The notes under the pieces are model-generated. The model saw nothing but the letters and a program-made list of their open reading frames with translations. It was not told the DNA's origin and searched no databases. A program made the position numbers and the translations under genes. From NCBI RefSeq assembly GCF_009797935.1, contig NZ_VOLC01000013.1:124001-188000 (forward strand): a stretch of 64,000 nucleotides of DNA, in the 5' to 3' direction. The stretch comes from Lunatibacter salilacus (lineage in GTDB: Bacteria; Bacteroidota; Bacteroidia; Cytophagales; Cyclobacteriaceae). Positions within the stretch are counted from its first letter, which is position 1. The number at the start of each line of letters is the position of its first letter. Shown here piece by piece: positions 10,164 through 19,424 of the stretch.

Positions 10164-10190
10164 AACCTTTGGGAGAGGAGTTGTATCTAT
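10164..10190 (+). promoter_or_regulatory. possible ECF-type promoter of the sigma-factor operon
   Basis: Upstream of the ECF sigma gene, AACCTTT (from 10164) is followed at about 15 bases by GTATCTAT (from 10183). The AAC element and the spacing resemble promoters recognised by ECF sigma factors, which often transcribe their own operon. No TTTG-N19-TAnnTTTG housekeeping promoter is visible here. Autoregulation is an inference. Confidence 0.4.
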
Positions 10191-10210
10191 ACTATTGAAA
10201 CACCATCATC

Positions 10211-10786
10211 ATGTTTTTGAGCAAAACCTTTACCAAAGAACCGGATATCGTGAAGAGATGCCTCAGAGGGGATAGGAAGGCTCAACGCGAACTTTACGAA
10301 GCCAATGCGGGAAAATTCCACTCCCTATGTATTCGGTATGTGAAAAACAGCATGGTGGCTGAGGACGTGATGATAGAGGGATTTATGAAAATATTTGAAA
10401 AGCTTCCGCAATATGAAGGAAAAGGAAATTTCGAAGGATGGATGCGGAAAATTATGGTGACTCAATCCCTGCTTTATCTACGGGACAACAAAAACCTGCT
10501 AATGGAAATCAATCTGGATGGACAGGAAAATTCACCAGCTATGGGAGTTACCGATCATGACCTCAATTGTCAGGACTTATTTCAGCTAATTGCTGAACTT
10601 CCGGTTGGCTTTCGTACGGTATTCAATCTTTATGTAATTGAAGGATACTCCCACAGGGAGATTCAAGACATGCTTGGGATCTCCGAAAGCACGTCAAAAT
10701 CCCAACTCAGCAGGGCGCGAGCGGCTTTGAAAAACCGCCTTTCAAAGGAATCTTACCAATTAAAAGAAACCAAAAACCATGGATGA
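10211..10786 (+). CDS. ECF-type RNA polymerase sigma factor
   Basis: A 191-residue group 4 sigma factor. Region 2 spans about residues 25-90 (LYEANAGKFHSLCIRYV, then VAEDVMIEGFMKIF and FEGWMRKIMV). Region 4 spans about 125-180 (LPVGFRTVFNLYVIEGYSH and the helix-turn-helix LGISESTSKSQLSRARAAL). Region 3 is absent, as usual for ECF factors. The next gene overlaps it by eight bases and encodes a one-helix membrane protein that could be the anti-sigma factor. The downstream barrel and DUF4097-like genes look like its regulon or signalling partners. Confidence 0.92.
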   Translation: MFLSKTFTKEPDIVKRCLRGDRKAQRELYEANAGKFHSLCIRYVKNSMVAEDVMIEGFMKIFEKLPQYEGKGNFEGWMRKIMVTQSLLYLRDNKNLLMEINLDGQENSPAMGVTDHDLNCQDLFQLIAELPVGFRTVFNLYVIEGYSHREIQDMLGISESTSKSQLSRARAALKNRLSKESYQLKETKNHG

Positions 10787-11513
10787 TAAACACCTAGATA
10801 CGTTGTTTCGGGAAAAACTCAGCAACCATGAAATAAAGCCTTCTCCGAGAGCATGGTTCAAATTGGAGCAGCAGTTGGCAGAAAATAAAAAGCCACTTTG
10901 GCTAATCTGGGGGCAATATGCAGCAGGATTTCTATTGCTCTTGGGTATAGGTATCGGCTACCAATACTGGAACCAAACCCCTTCTGAATTGGGGAAAGAA
11001 TTGATTACTGAAATAGCTCAGATACAGCCCACAGCCCCTGCTCCTATGGATACGGTGACAGTGGAAAAAGCCTCCGAGGCCCCACCCCTTTTTCAGCCAG
11101 CTCTAATAAAACCTGCGCCTTCTAAACCTGCGCCTGCCTACAAGCCTAGCGAACAGGTAGCCACTCTACCTTCTGATCCATCAGAGAGATTGGTAGAATC
11201 CCTTCCTCCCGCCGACCAACGGGAAGTGGTGTGGACTGAGACTTTGGCCTTTGATTTGGCTACCATGCCGCTAGATATTGATGAAATAATCACCGAAATC
11301 GCCCCCCAGGAAAAAGAAATCGCCTACACGGTCAAGATCGTATCGCGAGGATATGCCATCGCTCCTGACAAAGGGCAGCTTGTAGACGGGATTGAAAACA
11401 AATTGGAAAAAATCGGCGGATTCTTCACAAAAGTTGACAAGGGATTTGGGGATTTGCAAGATGCCAAAAATGACTTGTTTGTCCATGTTATGGCCAGTAA
11501 AAAAGAAAAATAA
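10779..11513 (+). CDS. single-pass membrane protein, possible anti-sigma factor
   Basis: A 244-residue protein with an N-terminal cytoplasmic segment (about 1-40, including LFREKLSNHEIKPSPRAW), one membrane helix at about residues 42-62 (IWGQYAAGFLLLLGIGIGY), and a proline- and alanine-rich periplasmic part (PAPSKPAPAYKPS). It overlaps the ECF sigma gene by eight bases, which implies translational coupling. Topology and position are those of an anti-sigma factor, but I do not see the HxxxCxxC motif of zinc-binding anti-sigma domains, so the role is inferred from context only. Confidence 0.6.
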   Translation: MDDKHLDTLFREKLSNHEIKPSPRAWFKLEQQLAENKKPLWLIWGQYAAGFLLLLGIGIGYQYWNQTPSELGKELITEIAQIQPTAPAPMDTVTVEKASEAPPLFQPALIKPAPSKPAPAYKPSEQVATLPSDPSERLVESLPPADQREVVWTETLAFDLATMPLDIDEIITEIAPQEKEIAYTVKIVSRGYAIAPDKGQLVDGIENKLEKIGGFFTKVDKGFGDLQDAKNDLFVHVMASKKEK

Positions 11514-11530
11514 ATTACAAAAAAATCTAT

Positions 11531-12556
11531 ATGAAAAGGTACTTAATTGCCGTGTTACTTATGATATTTATCCAACAGGTGTTTGGAAGGCAGGATCAGC
11601 AAGATAACCTCGTCAAAAATGACAGCATCATTGTTGAATTTGGGAGATCCGGAAAACTGGTAGTAGTTATAGACAATCCGGAAGATTTTGAACGGTTGAA
11701 GCAAATGAATATCAACCAGATTATTCAGGAATTGGATTTGCCTTCTCCCGAGAAGGACGGGGTGCAAACTGTCGTGGAGGTCAAATACAAAGATGGGAAA
11801 AGGGAAATCTTTCGCATCTATGAAGACGGAACGGAAACGGAAGTTAGCTTCGGAAGGTACCGACTAATCGTTGACGAATCGGGATCAAAAACCAAAGTCA
11901 AAATGGAATCCAGTCCAAAGGAGAAAAAGGATCCTTCCTTCCGAACGTTTTTCAATGCTGACTTGGGAATAAACAATTACTTTGAAGACGGAGGAATTCC
12001 TGGCCCCGGGGCATCCTATGCGGTCAAAGGATGGGGAAGTTGGAATGTCGGACTAAACTGGATGGCGAGTCAAAAGTTAAATGAGGGGCTGTATTGGGAT
12101 TTCGGTTTAGGGGTTCAGTGGTACAACTTCAAATTTGAAAATGCAAGAATTCAGGCACAGCGGAGTGAAAGCGGGGTCGACTTTGTAAATCGAACTGATG
12201 TAGAAGGATTCAAAAGCAAGGTATCAGCCTCCTATATGACGGCATTAACTATGTTGAAATATGATTTTGGTAAAAAGAACGGAAAAGGTAGAGAAGGCCT
12301 CCGGGTTGGAATCGGACCCTATGCCGGGTATCGGCTTGGGGGGAGAAGTAAGTTTGTATACCGTGAACTTGGCGGTTCCCCAAGAAAAAAGGAAAAGGAA
12401 CCGGCTGGCGCCTATTTGAGTAATTTCAGGTATGGATTAAGAGGGGAGGTAGGGTTTAGAAGCGTTACCTTTTTCACCACCTATGACTTCAATCCCCTGT
12501 TTCACAAGGATGTGCAACCTTCTGTGAGTCCTATTTCCTTCGGACTTGTTTTCTAA
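11531..12556 (+). CDS. outer membrane beta-barrel protein of the ECF sigma module
   Basis: A 341-residue protein with a signal peptide (MKRYLIAVLLMIFIQQVFG). Residues 20-140 are soluble and charged (IVEFGRSGKLVVVIDNPEDF). From about 145 to the end there are alternating amphipathic strands with aromatic girdles (GLYWDFGLGVQWYNF, LRVGIGPYAGYRLGG) and a final segment ISFGLVF that ends in Phe, typical of outer-membrane barrels. It lies 17 bases after the putative anti-sigma gene. The specific function is unknown. Confidence 0.72.
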   Translation: MKRYLIAVLLMIFIQQVFGRQDQQDNLVKNDSIIVEFGRSGKLVVVIDNPEDFERLKQMNINQIIQELDLPSPEKDGVQTVVEVKYKDGKREIFRIYEDGTETEVSFGRYRLIVDESGSKTKVKMESSPKEKKDPSFRTFFNADLGINNYFEDGGIPGPGASYAVKGWGSWNVGLNWMASQKLNEGLYWDFGLGVQWYNFKFENARIQAQRSESGVDFVNRTDVEGFKSKVSASYMTALTMLKYDFGKKNGKGREGLRVGIGPYAGYRLGGRSKFVYRELGGSPRKKEKEPAGAYLSNFRYGLRGEVGFRSVTFFTTYDFNPLFHKDVQPSVSPISFGLVF

Positions 12557-12584
12557 ATGCACCCAACCTGTAAATTCAACTGAC

Positions 12585-13511
12585 ATGAAAAATACACACT
12601 ACTTCCGTTTTCCTTTGTCCATTTTTCTCTTTCTCCTAATAACTCATCTATCTTTAGGTCAGGAAGTCATCGAAAAAACCTTTTCTGGTATTGATATACT
12701 CGAAATGGAAATCGCAGGCGTCGATGTCATATATACCGGCATTCCCGGAGAGAGTGATATCAAACTAAGTGCTCTATTCGGAAAAAATGAAGATGCAGGC
12801 CGTTCTTTCTTCATGGTCACGGTGGGCAACACTTTAAAAGTATCCTACAAGAATCAAAACAAAGAACCGATTATTCGGGAGAAACGATTCATTCACCTCG
12901 AAGGCCCCGAAGACCTACAGATTTCCATTCGAAACACTTCAGGGCTGGTCGGAGTAAGTCAGGTCAATGCCGAGGAAACCAATCTGTCCGTCAGTTCCGG
13001 TAAAATCGACGCCAAGCAAGTCAAAGGGAATCTTTTCCTAAAGGCAAATTCTGGAAGGATAGATGCTCGGGACATTGAAGGAGACCTTATCTGCTCCATT
13101 ACTTCCGGGTTGGCAGAGATCAGCCGAGTTAGAGGCAATGCAGACATCAACGCAAATAGTGGCTCACTGAAAATAACAGATATCGAAGGACTGGTTAATG
13201 CCAAACTTTCTTCCGGTAATCTACGGTTGGAAAATGTGGGGGAATTGGGGAAAATAACTGTTTCTTCCGGCAATATTCGGGCGGTTCAGTGCGGATTAGG
13301 CGGCAGCACCTCACTCGAGGGGTCTTCCGGAAGTATAGATATTCAGACCGTTTCCCAGCTGGATCAGTTCAATTATAATTTAAAGGCGGGAAGTGGATCT
13401 CTTCGGGTAGGATCCGTCTCTAATTCAAAAACATTAACTATTGAAAACGGGTCCGAACATACCATTAGGGGATCAATAAGCTCCGGCTCTCTGCAGATTC
13501 GAAATATGTAG
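12585..13511 (+). CDS. secreted DUF4097/DUF2807-like beta-repeat protein
   Basis: About 308 residues from ATG 12585 (MKNTHYFRFPLSIFLFLLI), which gives a proper signal peptide; an in-frame ATG at 12546, overlapping the previous gene, is less likely. The mature part consists of short repeats rich in Ser, Gly and Asn (NLSVSSGKIDAKQVKG, LKANSGRIDARDIEGD, AKLSSGNLRLENVG), as expected of a right-handed beta-helix of the DUF4097 or auto-transporter adhesin head type. Such genes often end ECF sigma operons in Bacteroidota. The function is unknown; a surface or periplasmic location is inferred. Confidence 0.78.
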   Translation: MKNTHYFRFPLSIFLFLLITHLSLGQEVIEKTFSGIDILEMEIAGVDVIYTGIPGESDIKLSALFGKNEDAGRSFFMVTVGNTLKVSYKNQNKEPIIREKRFIHLEGPEDLQISIRNTSGLVGVSQVNAEETNLSVSSGKIDAKQVKGNLFLKANSGRIDARDIEGDLICSITSGLAEISRVRGNADINANSGSLKITDIEGLVNAKLSSGNLRLENVGELGKITVSSGNIRAVQCGLGGSTSLEGSSGSIDIQTVSQLDQFNYNLKAGSGSLRVGSVSNSKTLTIENGSEHTIRGSISSGSLQIRNM

Positions 13512-13537
13512 TTTTCCCAACAAGTGGGTATATGAAA

Positions 13538-14050
13538 TCAGAGATCTTCCCTTCTGCTGATTTCATATACCTTGTCTTTTTCCTCATTTTTTAAGCGAAG
13601 ACCGCTAACAATTCGATCTGGAGTGGGCTTGCCTAAAGAGACAACAATAAGACAAGAAGCATAAGCTATGGTAAAACCTGGATTTTCAAATAAAAGCAAT
13701 CCAGTCGAACAAAGTATTCCGACCACGAGAAGAATCCAATACCGGTCAACAGTGATCCGAGCATAGATCAAAAACCTTTCATCAAAAGTCAACGAATTCC
13801 TGTGGGTAGATTTTAACCCCTGATTGAACCGGATTTGTTGCACCAACAATCCACCGAAGGCTAGAGTCAACAACAGATAATTGAGTAAATCCGGCAGATC
13901 CGGAATTGATAGGGACCTGGATTTTCCGGTGGTATAGAGATACGCATAAGAAAAAAAAGGCAATGGTATCACTATCAGCAGCAAAACATTCCGCTCCAAA
14001 ACCCTATATTTTCTTTTTAGCTCATCCAATCCAGTCTTAGGGGATAGCAT
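13538..14050 (-). CDS. membrane protein of unknown function, coupled to the ferredoxin reductase gene
   Basis: A 170-residue protein with about four hydrophobic segments (residues 23-42, 57-75, 102-118 and 124-140). Its ATG directly follows the stop codon of the upstream reductase gene (TAG then ATG), so the two are probably translated together. No family is recognised. Its C-terminal tail is charged and soluble (LKNEEKDKVYEISRRED). Context suggests a membrane partner of the redox protein, but nothing in the sequence shows it. Confidence 0.65.
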   Translation of the reverse strand: MLSPKTGLDELKRKYRVLERNVLLLIVIPLPFFSYAYLYTTGKSRSLSIPDLPDLLNYLLLTLAFGGLLVQQIRFNQGLKSTHRNSLTFDERFLIYARITVDRYWILLVVGILCSTGLLLFENPGFTIAYASCLIVVSLGKPTPDRIVSGLRLKNEEKDKVYEISRREDL

Positions 14051-15151
14051 CTACTCAATATTGATTTTTATTTCCCCGCTCTTGGGCTTGGAGGAGCAAC
14101 AGAGAATATATCCCGCTTCGATTTCATTTTCGCTTAGTCCGGCATCCTCATCCATGGTTACTTTTCCAGAAAGCAATCTACCCCTGCAGGCAGTGCACAA
14201 ACCGCTTTGGCAGGAATAGGGCATGTCGATATCCATATCCAGACCTGCTTCCAGTATAGTCTTGTCCGGAGTAACATCGAAGGTGTACGATTGGCCTTCT
14301 AGGGTGATCGTTACTTCTTGGGTGATTTGTTGAACTCCCTCTTCCTCATTTCCACTTTTATCTTTTGCCTCAATGAAAAAATTCTCAGTGAATATCTGAT
14401 CTTTTGATACGCCCATTTCAGCCAGCGAGATTTTGCCAGCTTCCATCATTTCTTGAGGACTGCATAGAAAAAACCTGCTTTCATGGTCAGAATCAGCCAA
14501 CAAGTCTCTTCCAAAGTTCTGAATGTCGGATGCCACTATTCTTCCCTTGGTTCCAGCCCATACAGAACTTGGTTGGCTAAGTTTATGGAAAACTTGAATC
14601 CTACCAGGGTATTGGTTACCCAAATTTTCCAATACAGATTTAAAGATAATTTGTTCCTCATTTCTGCTCCCGTACAAAAGGCTAACTTTAGCGTCCGGTT
14701 CATTTATCAGGATGGATTTAGTAATGCCCAAGATAGGCGTAATGCCACTTCCAGCCACGATCATGCCGTAATGTCTTTTGTTTTTTGAATGATAGTCGCA
14801 GGTAAAATTCCCCATGGGACGCATCACTGTTATCTTCTTCCCCGGAAAAACCAGATCATTTATGTAATTGGAAACAACTCCCCCCTTTAGCCTTTTTACT
14901 GTAATTCCCGGAAAGGGATCAACGAATGGGGAGGTACACAAACTATATGATCTTCTTTCCTCTTTTCCATTTATAATTAAAATAATGGTAAGAAACTGAC
15001 CGGGTAAATACTCAAGGTGGGGTTCCGGTTGATCAAAATAGAGCGTAACAGCGTCTGAAGTTTCCCGCACGACTTCTCTTACCTGTAAAGTTATATATTG
15101 GGAAGATGCTTCCTTTTCCTCCGAATTTTTTTTGAATAAATTAAACAACAT
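14051..15151 (-). CDS. ferredoxin--NADP reductase with C-terminal 2Fe-2S domain (PaaE-like)
   Basis: A 366-residue flavoprotein reductase. The FAD part contains RRSYSLCTSP (flavin binding) after YLPGQFLTI, the NAD(P) part contains MIVAGSGITPIL, and the C-terminal plant-type 2Fe-2S domain contains the ligands C314, C319, C322 and C352 (CQSGLCTACRG ... LCC). This is the arrangement of PaaE and related phenol-hydroxylase-type reductases that pass electrons from NAD(P)H to an oxygenase or desaturase. No oxygenase subunit genes are adjacent, so the electron acceptor is unknown and a role in phenylacetate degradation is not supported here. Confidence 0.88.
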   Translation of the reverse strand: MLFNLFKKNSEEKEASSQYITLQVREVVRETSDAVTLYFDQPEPHLEYLPGQFLTIILIINGKEERRSYSLCTSPFVDPFPGITVKRLKGGVVSNYINDLVFPGKKITVMRPMGNFTCDYHSKNKRHYGMIVAGSGITPILGITKSILINEPDAKVSLLYGSRNEEQIIFKSVLENLGNQYPGRIQVFHKLSQPSSVWAGTKGRIVASDIQNFGRDLLADSDHESRFFLCSPQEMMEAGKISLAEMGVSKDQIFTENFFIEAKDKSGNEEEGVQQITQEVTITLEGQSYTFDVTPDKTILEAGLDMDIDMPYSCQSGLCTACRGRLLSGKVTMDEDAGLSENEIEAGYILCCSSKPKSGEIKINIE

Positions 15152-15367
15152 CTGTTGACGATTTTTTTTCTTTCTCGAATTGGCAATACGAAATTAACTG
15201 GAAAAGGGTGAAAATGGACCTATCCATGCCGGATTATTATTCTTTTCCCGATCTTAACCAATTCAACCAATTAAAGGTTCTCAAATTAATTTACATTTTT
15301 CCGTCTGGGATTGTAGCATTTCGACTACTTTATACGTATCGGTGCTGAAAACTAATCAGAACCAATA

Positions 15368-16108
15368 ATGATTGCAAAAGTAAAGAAAAAGAAACAAATA
15401 GTTTCCAGTTTAAAAACTGCATTGCCACTGCTGATTGCACTAGGAATGCTGAGCTCCTGTCTAAATGATCAGGACATGAATAATGAAATTACGCCTATAG
15501 CCTATGTTTCCTTTTACCATGGGTCAACACAGTCCGATGAACTAGCCATTAGGGTAGACAACAACTCCTACCCCCGTCATTACACGCCGTTCAAATTCGG
15601 GACATACATTGACTATGGCAATTTCTACACCGGGGACCGTAATTTCTCATTCAGCAACTCGGGTACTGCGAATAGCTTACTTGACACAGTGATTACCCTC
15701 AAAGCGAGTCAAGCATACTCTGTATTCTTGGCTGACGAGGAGGATTTGTTTTTGCCGATTGTGGTAGAAGACAAGCTTACCGATCCAGGAGCAGGCAAAG
15801 CCCTCATCCGGTTGGTACACCTCTCCCCAAATACCTCCGAGGTGAATTTAGTGATTGGTAATGCGGACACCCCCGTTTTCGAAGGCAGTTCCTTTCTAGA
15901 GGTTACTGACTACAAGGTAGTTACTAGCGGAGGTGCGGTAATTAAATTGAATGACGCAGAAACGGGCGAAACATTAGTCACAACTGCGGAGACAACTATT
16001 CAACCAGGGAGAATATATACCTATGTTGTAAGAGGACATCGAGACAACACCTCTGGATCTGCAAACAACCTGGGCATACAGGTTATCAGAAATTATCCCA
16101 ACTATTAA
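15368..16108 (+). CDS. DUF4397-like lipoprotein
   Basis: A 246-residue protein with a lipoprotein signal sequence ending in LGMLSSCLNDQD, so the mature N-terminus is probably the lipidated Cys. The body resembles DUF4397 domains: AYVSFYHGSTQSDELAIRVD, then KALIRLVHLSPNTSEVNLVIGN and a final YTYVVRGHRD before the C-terminus. Such proteins are beta-sandwich surface lipoproteins of unknown function. It is monocistronic: a strong terminator follows directly. Confidence 0.82.
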   Translation: MIAKVKKKKQIVSSLKTALPLLIALGMLSSCLNDQDMNNEITPIAYVSFYHGSTQSDELAIRVDNNSYPRHYTPFKFGTYIDYGNFYTGDRNFSFSNSGTANSLLDTVITLKASQAYSVFLADEEDLFLPIVVEDKLTDPGAGKALIRLVHLSPNTSEVNLVIGNADTPVFEGSSFLEVTDYKVVTSGGAVIKLNDAETGETLVTTAETTIQPGRIYTYVVRGHRDNTSGSANNLGIQVIRNYPNY

Positions 16109-16114
16109 ATTCCT

Positions 16115-16149
16115 CCCGGAACATCAACTTAGATGTTCCGGGTTTTTTT
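16115..16149 (+). terminator. intrinsic terminator after the DUF4397 gene
   Basis: A perfect 11-bp stem, CCCGGAACATC (16115-16125) with GATGTTCCGGG (16132-16142) and a 6-base loop, is followed by a run of T. It begins seven bases after the stop codon of the lipoprotein gene. Confidence 0.9.
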
Positions 16150-16262
16150 ATCCTATCTTTTAGCAGACGGTTGCTGCGCCGTTTGGCAAATAAACACGAA
16201 AGGTCAGTCAATTTTCAGTAGAAAGGATTAATTTTGCCATTCAATCACCTAAACAGACACGA

Positions 16263-17606
16263 ATGGATCTTTCTCATTTGACGGCAGTTTCTTCTATTGA
16301 TGGCAGATATGGCTCAAAAACCGCCTCTTTGCGGGCATATTTTTCAGAGTTTGCACTTATTAAATATCGGGTCAAGGTAGAGGTGGAATATTTTATTGCC
16401 CTCTGTGAGTTGCCTCTTCCACAATTGACCACGGTGGATCATGGCATTTTCTCTGAGTTAAGAAAGTTGGTGAATAATTTTTCGGCACAGGATGCACTTT
16501 CTATTAAGGAAACAGAAAAAGTAACAAACCACGATGTCAAAGCCGTAGAGTATTTTTTGAAGGAAAAGTTTGAAGGTTTAGGGCTGGGTGAATTTCAGGA
16601 ATTTATCCATTTCGGGTTGACCTCCCAAGATATTAACAATACAGCCATACCCCTAATGATTCGTGAGGGCTGGAAAGAGGTTTTATTGCCTGCGTTACTT
16701 CATGTAGTCGAGGATTTAAAGGCGCGGGTAAAGGAATGGAAAGACATCCCCATGCTGGCCAAGACCCATGGACAGCCAGCCTCCCCTACCCGACTGGGCA
16801 AAGAATTCCAAGTTTTTGTCACCCGGCTGGAAAATCAACTTGCTTTATTTGATCAAGTACCTTATGCGGCCAAATTCGGAGGAGCCACAGGTAATCTCAA
16901 TGCTCATTATATTGCCTATCCAGAGATAAATTGGTCTGAATTTGCCAATACTTTTGTGCAGGACTATTTGGGCCTCACACGTAGCTACCCCACTACACAA
17001 ATAGAGCACTATGATCATCTAGCGGCTCAGTTTGACGCCATGAAGCGGTTGAATACCATATTATTGGATTTCTCGAAAGACATCTGGCAATACGTCGCCA
17101 TGAGTTATTTCAAACAAAAAATAAAGCAGGGGGAAATTGGTTCTTCTGCCATGCCGCATAAAGTGAATCCCATCGATTTTGAAAATGCGGAAGGAAATCT
17201 AGGTGTGGCCAATGCTTTGCTTGAATACCTCGCCGGGAAGCTTCCCATCAGCCGTCTGCAAAGGGATCTGACAGACAGTACGGTGTTGAGGGTGATCGGA
17301 GTTCCATTGGCACATATGCTAATTGCATACCAATCACTCAACAAGGGAATAGGGAAATTGGAGTTGAACCGGGGAGCCATAGATAAAGACCTGGAAGACA
17401 ACTGGGCTGTTGTTGCGGAAGCTATTCAGACCATCTTACGGAGAGAAGGCTATCCGAAACCGTACGAAGCTTTAAAATCACTTACCCGAACCAACAGCAC
17501 CATTACCTCAGAATCTATCAAAACCTTTATTCACAGTTTGGAGGTTTCAGAAAAGATCAAACAGGAATTGCTGGTAATCAGTCCGTTCACTTACACGGGA
17601 AAATAA
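16263..17606 (+). CDS. purB: adenylosuccinate lyase
   Basis: A 447-residue member of the fumarase/aspartase superfamily. The family signature GSSAMPHKVNPIDFENAEG and the N-terminal motifs DGRYGSKTASLRAYFSE and FIHFGLTSQDINNTA are present; length fits the short bacterial PurB form. It cleaves succinylaminoimidazole carboxamide ribotide and adenylosuccinate, releasing fumarate, in cytoplasmic purine synthesis. It stands alone on its strand. A TAATTTTG box at 16229-16236, 27 bases before the ATG, may be the -7 element of its promoter, but I see no TTTG at the right distance. Confidence 0.95.
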   Translation: MDLSHLTAVSSIDGRYGSKTASLRAYFSEFALIKYRVKVEVEYFIALCELPLPQLTTVDHGIFSELRKLVNNFSAQDALSIKETEKVTNHDVKAVEYFLKEKFEGLGLGEFQEFIHFGLTSQDINNTAIPLMIREGWKEVLLPALLHVVEDLKARVKEWKDIPMLAKTHGQPASPTRLGKEFQVFVTRLENQLALFDQVPYAAKFGGATGNLNAHYIAYPEINWSEFANTFVQDYLGLTRSYPTTQIEHYDHLAAQFDAMKRLNTILLDFSKDIWQYVAMSYFKQKIKQGEIGSSAMPHKVNPIDFENAEGNLGVANALLEYLAGKLPISRLQRDLTDSTVLRVIGVPLAHMLIAYQSLNKGIGKLELNRGAIDKDLEDNWAVVAEAIQTILRREGYPKPYEALKSLTRTNSTITSESIKTFIHSLEVSEKIKQELLVISPFTYTGK

Positions 17607-17861
17607 ATACACCTTTTTTTCCGAAATAACGAAACCCGTAGTTACGATTTACGTTTAACTATACTTTCCAAATAATTCAGGTAAGAAATGTATTGCTACA
17701 AAAATAGAAACTAAGATTCACTTGGTTTCCAAAAAATTATTTGACCGGATTTGAAAATTATAAAATAATTTCCAACTTCGTTAAAAATCTCCATCGGAAT
17801 TCATTCATCAATATTTTCAACAATTAGTCACAGTAATATTTAATTAACCCATTGTATAAAC

Positions 17862-19424
17862 ATGCCAAATAAAAAAGGATTATTTGCCAACCTAGGTTCG
17901 GACTTACCTGCTGGCTTAGTAGTTTTCTTAGTAGCACTTCCTCTCTGCCTTGGGATTGCATTGTCATCCGGCGCGCCTTTATTTTCAGGTATAATTGCGG
18001 GAGTCGTTGGAGGTATTGTTATTGGGTTTATATCGGGCTCGCATACTTCCGTATCAGGTCCGGCAGCTGGTCTTACTGTAATCGTCCTAAATGCGATTTC
18101 AGATTTGGGTGCTTATGATATTTTTCTTACCGCTGTTTTCATTGCCGGGATAATGCAAATAGGTCTGGGAGTGGCCAAGGCAGGTATTATTGGATACTAT
18201 TTCCCAACATCTGTTATTAAGGGAATGCTGGCCGGAATTGGTATTATATTAATCATTAAGCAGATTCCCTACGCATTTGGCGTCAATGAAACCTCAAATC
18301 TTTTGGAATTTACCCCATTTATAAATGATCTTGATGCAGTTCTTTCACTTCGACTCATGTTAAATGAGTTTGAATTTGGCTCGGTCATCGTAGCAGTCGT
18401 TTCTTTATTAATATTAGTTGTCTGGGAAAAACCCTTTGTGCAGCAGAACAAAATCTCAAAGGTAATCCCAGGAGCTCTCTTGGCGGTGTTATTCAGTATC
18501 GGGATTAATAAATTCTTCAAATTTTTTGTCCCTAATCTCTACATTGATATGGAGGATAAAGTAAGTTTACCTGCTATTAATGGGTTTGGGGATTTTTTAG
18601 ACCAGTTGATGTTTTTGGATCCAAATGGCTTTATGAATCCAGACGTTTGGATTGTGGCCATTACTATTGCAGTGATCGCCAGCCTTGAGTCTTTACTGAG
18701 TTTGGAGGCCGCTGATAAAATTGATACTTACAAGCGTATTTCACCACCAAACAGGGAATTATTCGCCCAAGGAGTTGGTAATATGGTCAACGGCTTAGTA
18801 GGTGGTATGCCTGTTACAGCGGTTATAGTAAGGAGTTCTGCCAATATCAGTTCAGGCGGGAAAACAAAAATGTCAGCCATCTTTCATGGGTTTTTGTTAT
18901 TAGCGAGTGTATTGTTGATACCAGGCCTTCTAAATTTGATTCCACTTGCCAGTTTGGCGGCTATTTTGCTTTTAGTTGGCTACAAACTTGCGAAAATTTC
19001 CCTTTTCAAGTCCATGTACAAGCTAGGCTGGGACCAGTTTTTGCCATTCGTTGCCACGATTTTCGGGATAATTGTATTTGACTTGCTCAAGGGTATAGGT
19101 TTGGGCATGATTATCGGAGTCATCTTCATCCTGTTGAGGAATTATAAAAATTCTTATTTCTTCAAAGAAACGGAGTCTACCGACCCGAAAATAGCCCATA
19201 TCATCTTGTCAGAAGAGGTGAGTTTCTTAAATAAGGGAGCATTAATTTCCGCTTTAAACCGTTTGCCAAATGATTCAAAAGTAATCATTGACGGTTCCAA
19301 GTCGGTCATTATTGATTATGATGTACTTGAAGTGATCGAAAACTTCAAAACGAATGCAAAGGAGAGAAATATTGAAGTAGAAACCATCAACATTAAACCA
19401 GTTAGAACTTCCTCCTTACATTAA
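17862..19424 (+). CDS. SulP family inorganic anion transporter with STAS domain
   Basis: A 520-residue protein with about 11-14 membrane segments. It has the SulP signature SGPAAGLTVIVLNAI near residue 67 and a second conserved segment, VGGMPVTAVIVRSSANISSGG, near 310. Residues from about 440 form a short STAS-like cytoplasmic tail (KVIIDGSKSVIIDYDVLEVI). SulP proteins carry sulfate, bicarbonate or other anions by proton or sodium coupling; the substrate cannot be read from sequence and no carbonic anhydrase gene is next to it. It converges with the next minus-strand gene, overlapping it by four bases. The 255 bases upstream hold no gene. Confidence 0.92.
   Translation: MPNKKGLFANLGSDLPAGLVVFLVALPLCLGIALSSGAPLFSGIIAGVVGGIVIGFISGSHTSVSGPAAGLTVIVLNAISDLGAYDIFLTAVFIAGIMQIGLGVAKAGIIGYYFPTSVIKGMLAGIGIILIIKQIPYAFGVNETSNLLEFTPFINDLDAVLSLRLMLNEFEFGSVIVAVVSLLILVVWEKPFVQQNKISKVIPGALLAVLFSIGINKFFKFFVPNLYIDMEDKVSLPAINGFGDFLDQLMFLDPNGFMNPDVWIVAITIAVIASLESLLSLEAADKIDTYKRISPPNRELFAQGVGNMVNGLVGGMPVTAVIVRSSANISSGGKTKMSAIFHGFLLLASVLLIPGLLNLIPLASLAAILLLVGYKLAKISLFKSMYKLGWDQFLPFVATIFGIIVFDLLKGIGLGMIIGVIFILLRNYKNSYFFKETESTDPKIAHIILSEEVSFLNKGALISALNRLPNDSKVIIDGSKSVIIDYDVLEVIENFKTNAKERNIEVETINIKPVRTSSLH

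Noticed and set aside
16182-16236. TTTG at 16182 as the -33 partner of TAATTTTG before purB
   Set aside because: The spacing is 43 bases, more than double the 19-21 expected, so only the -7 box is kept.
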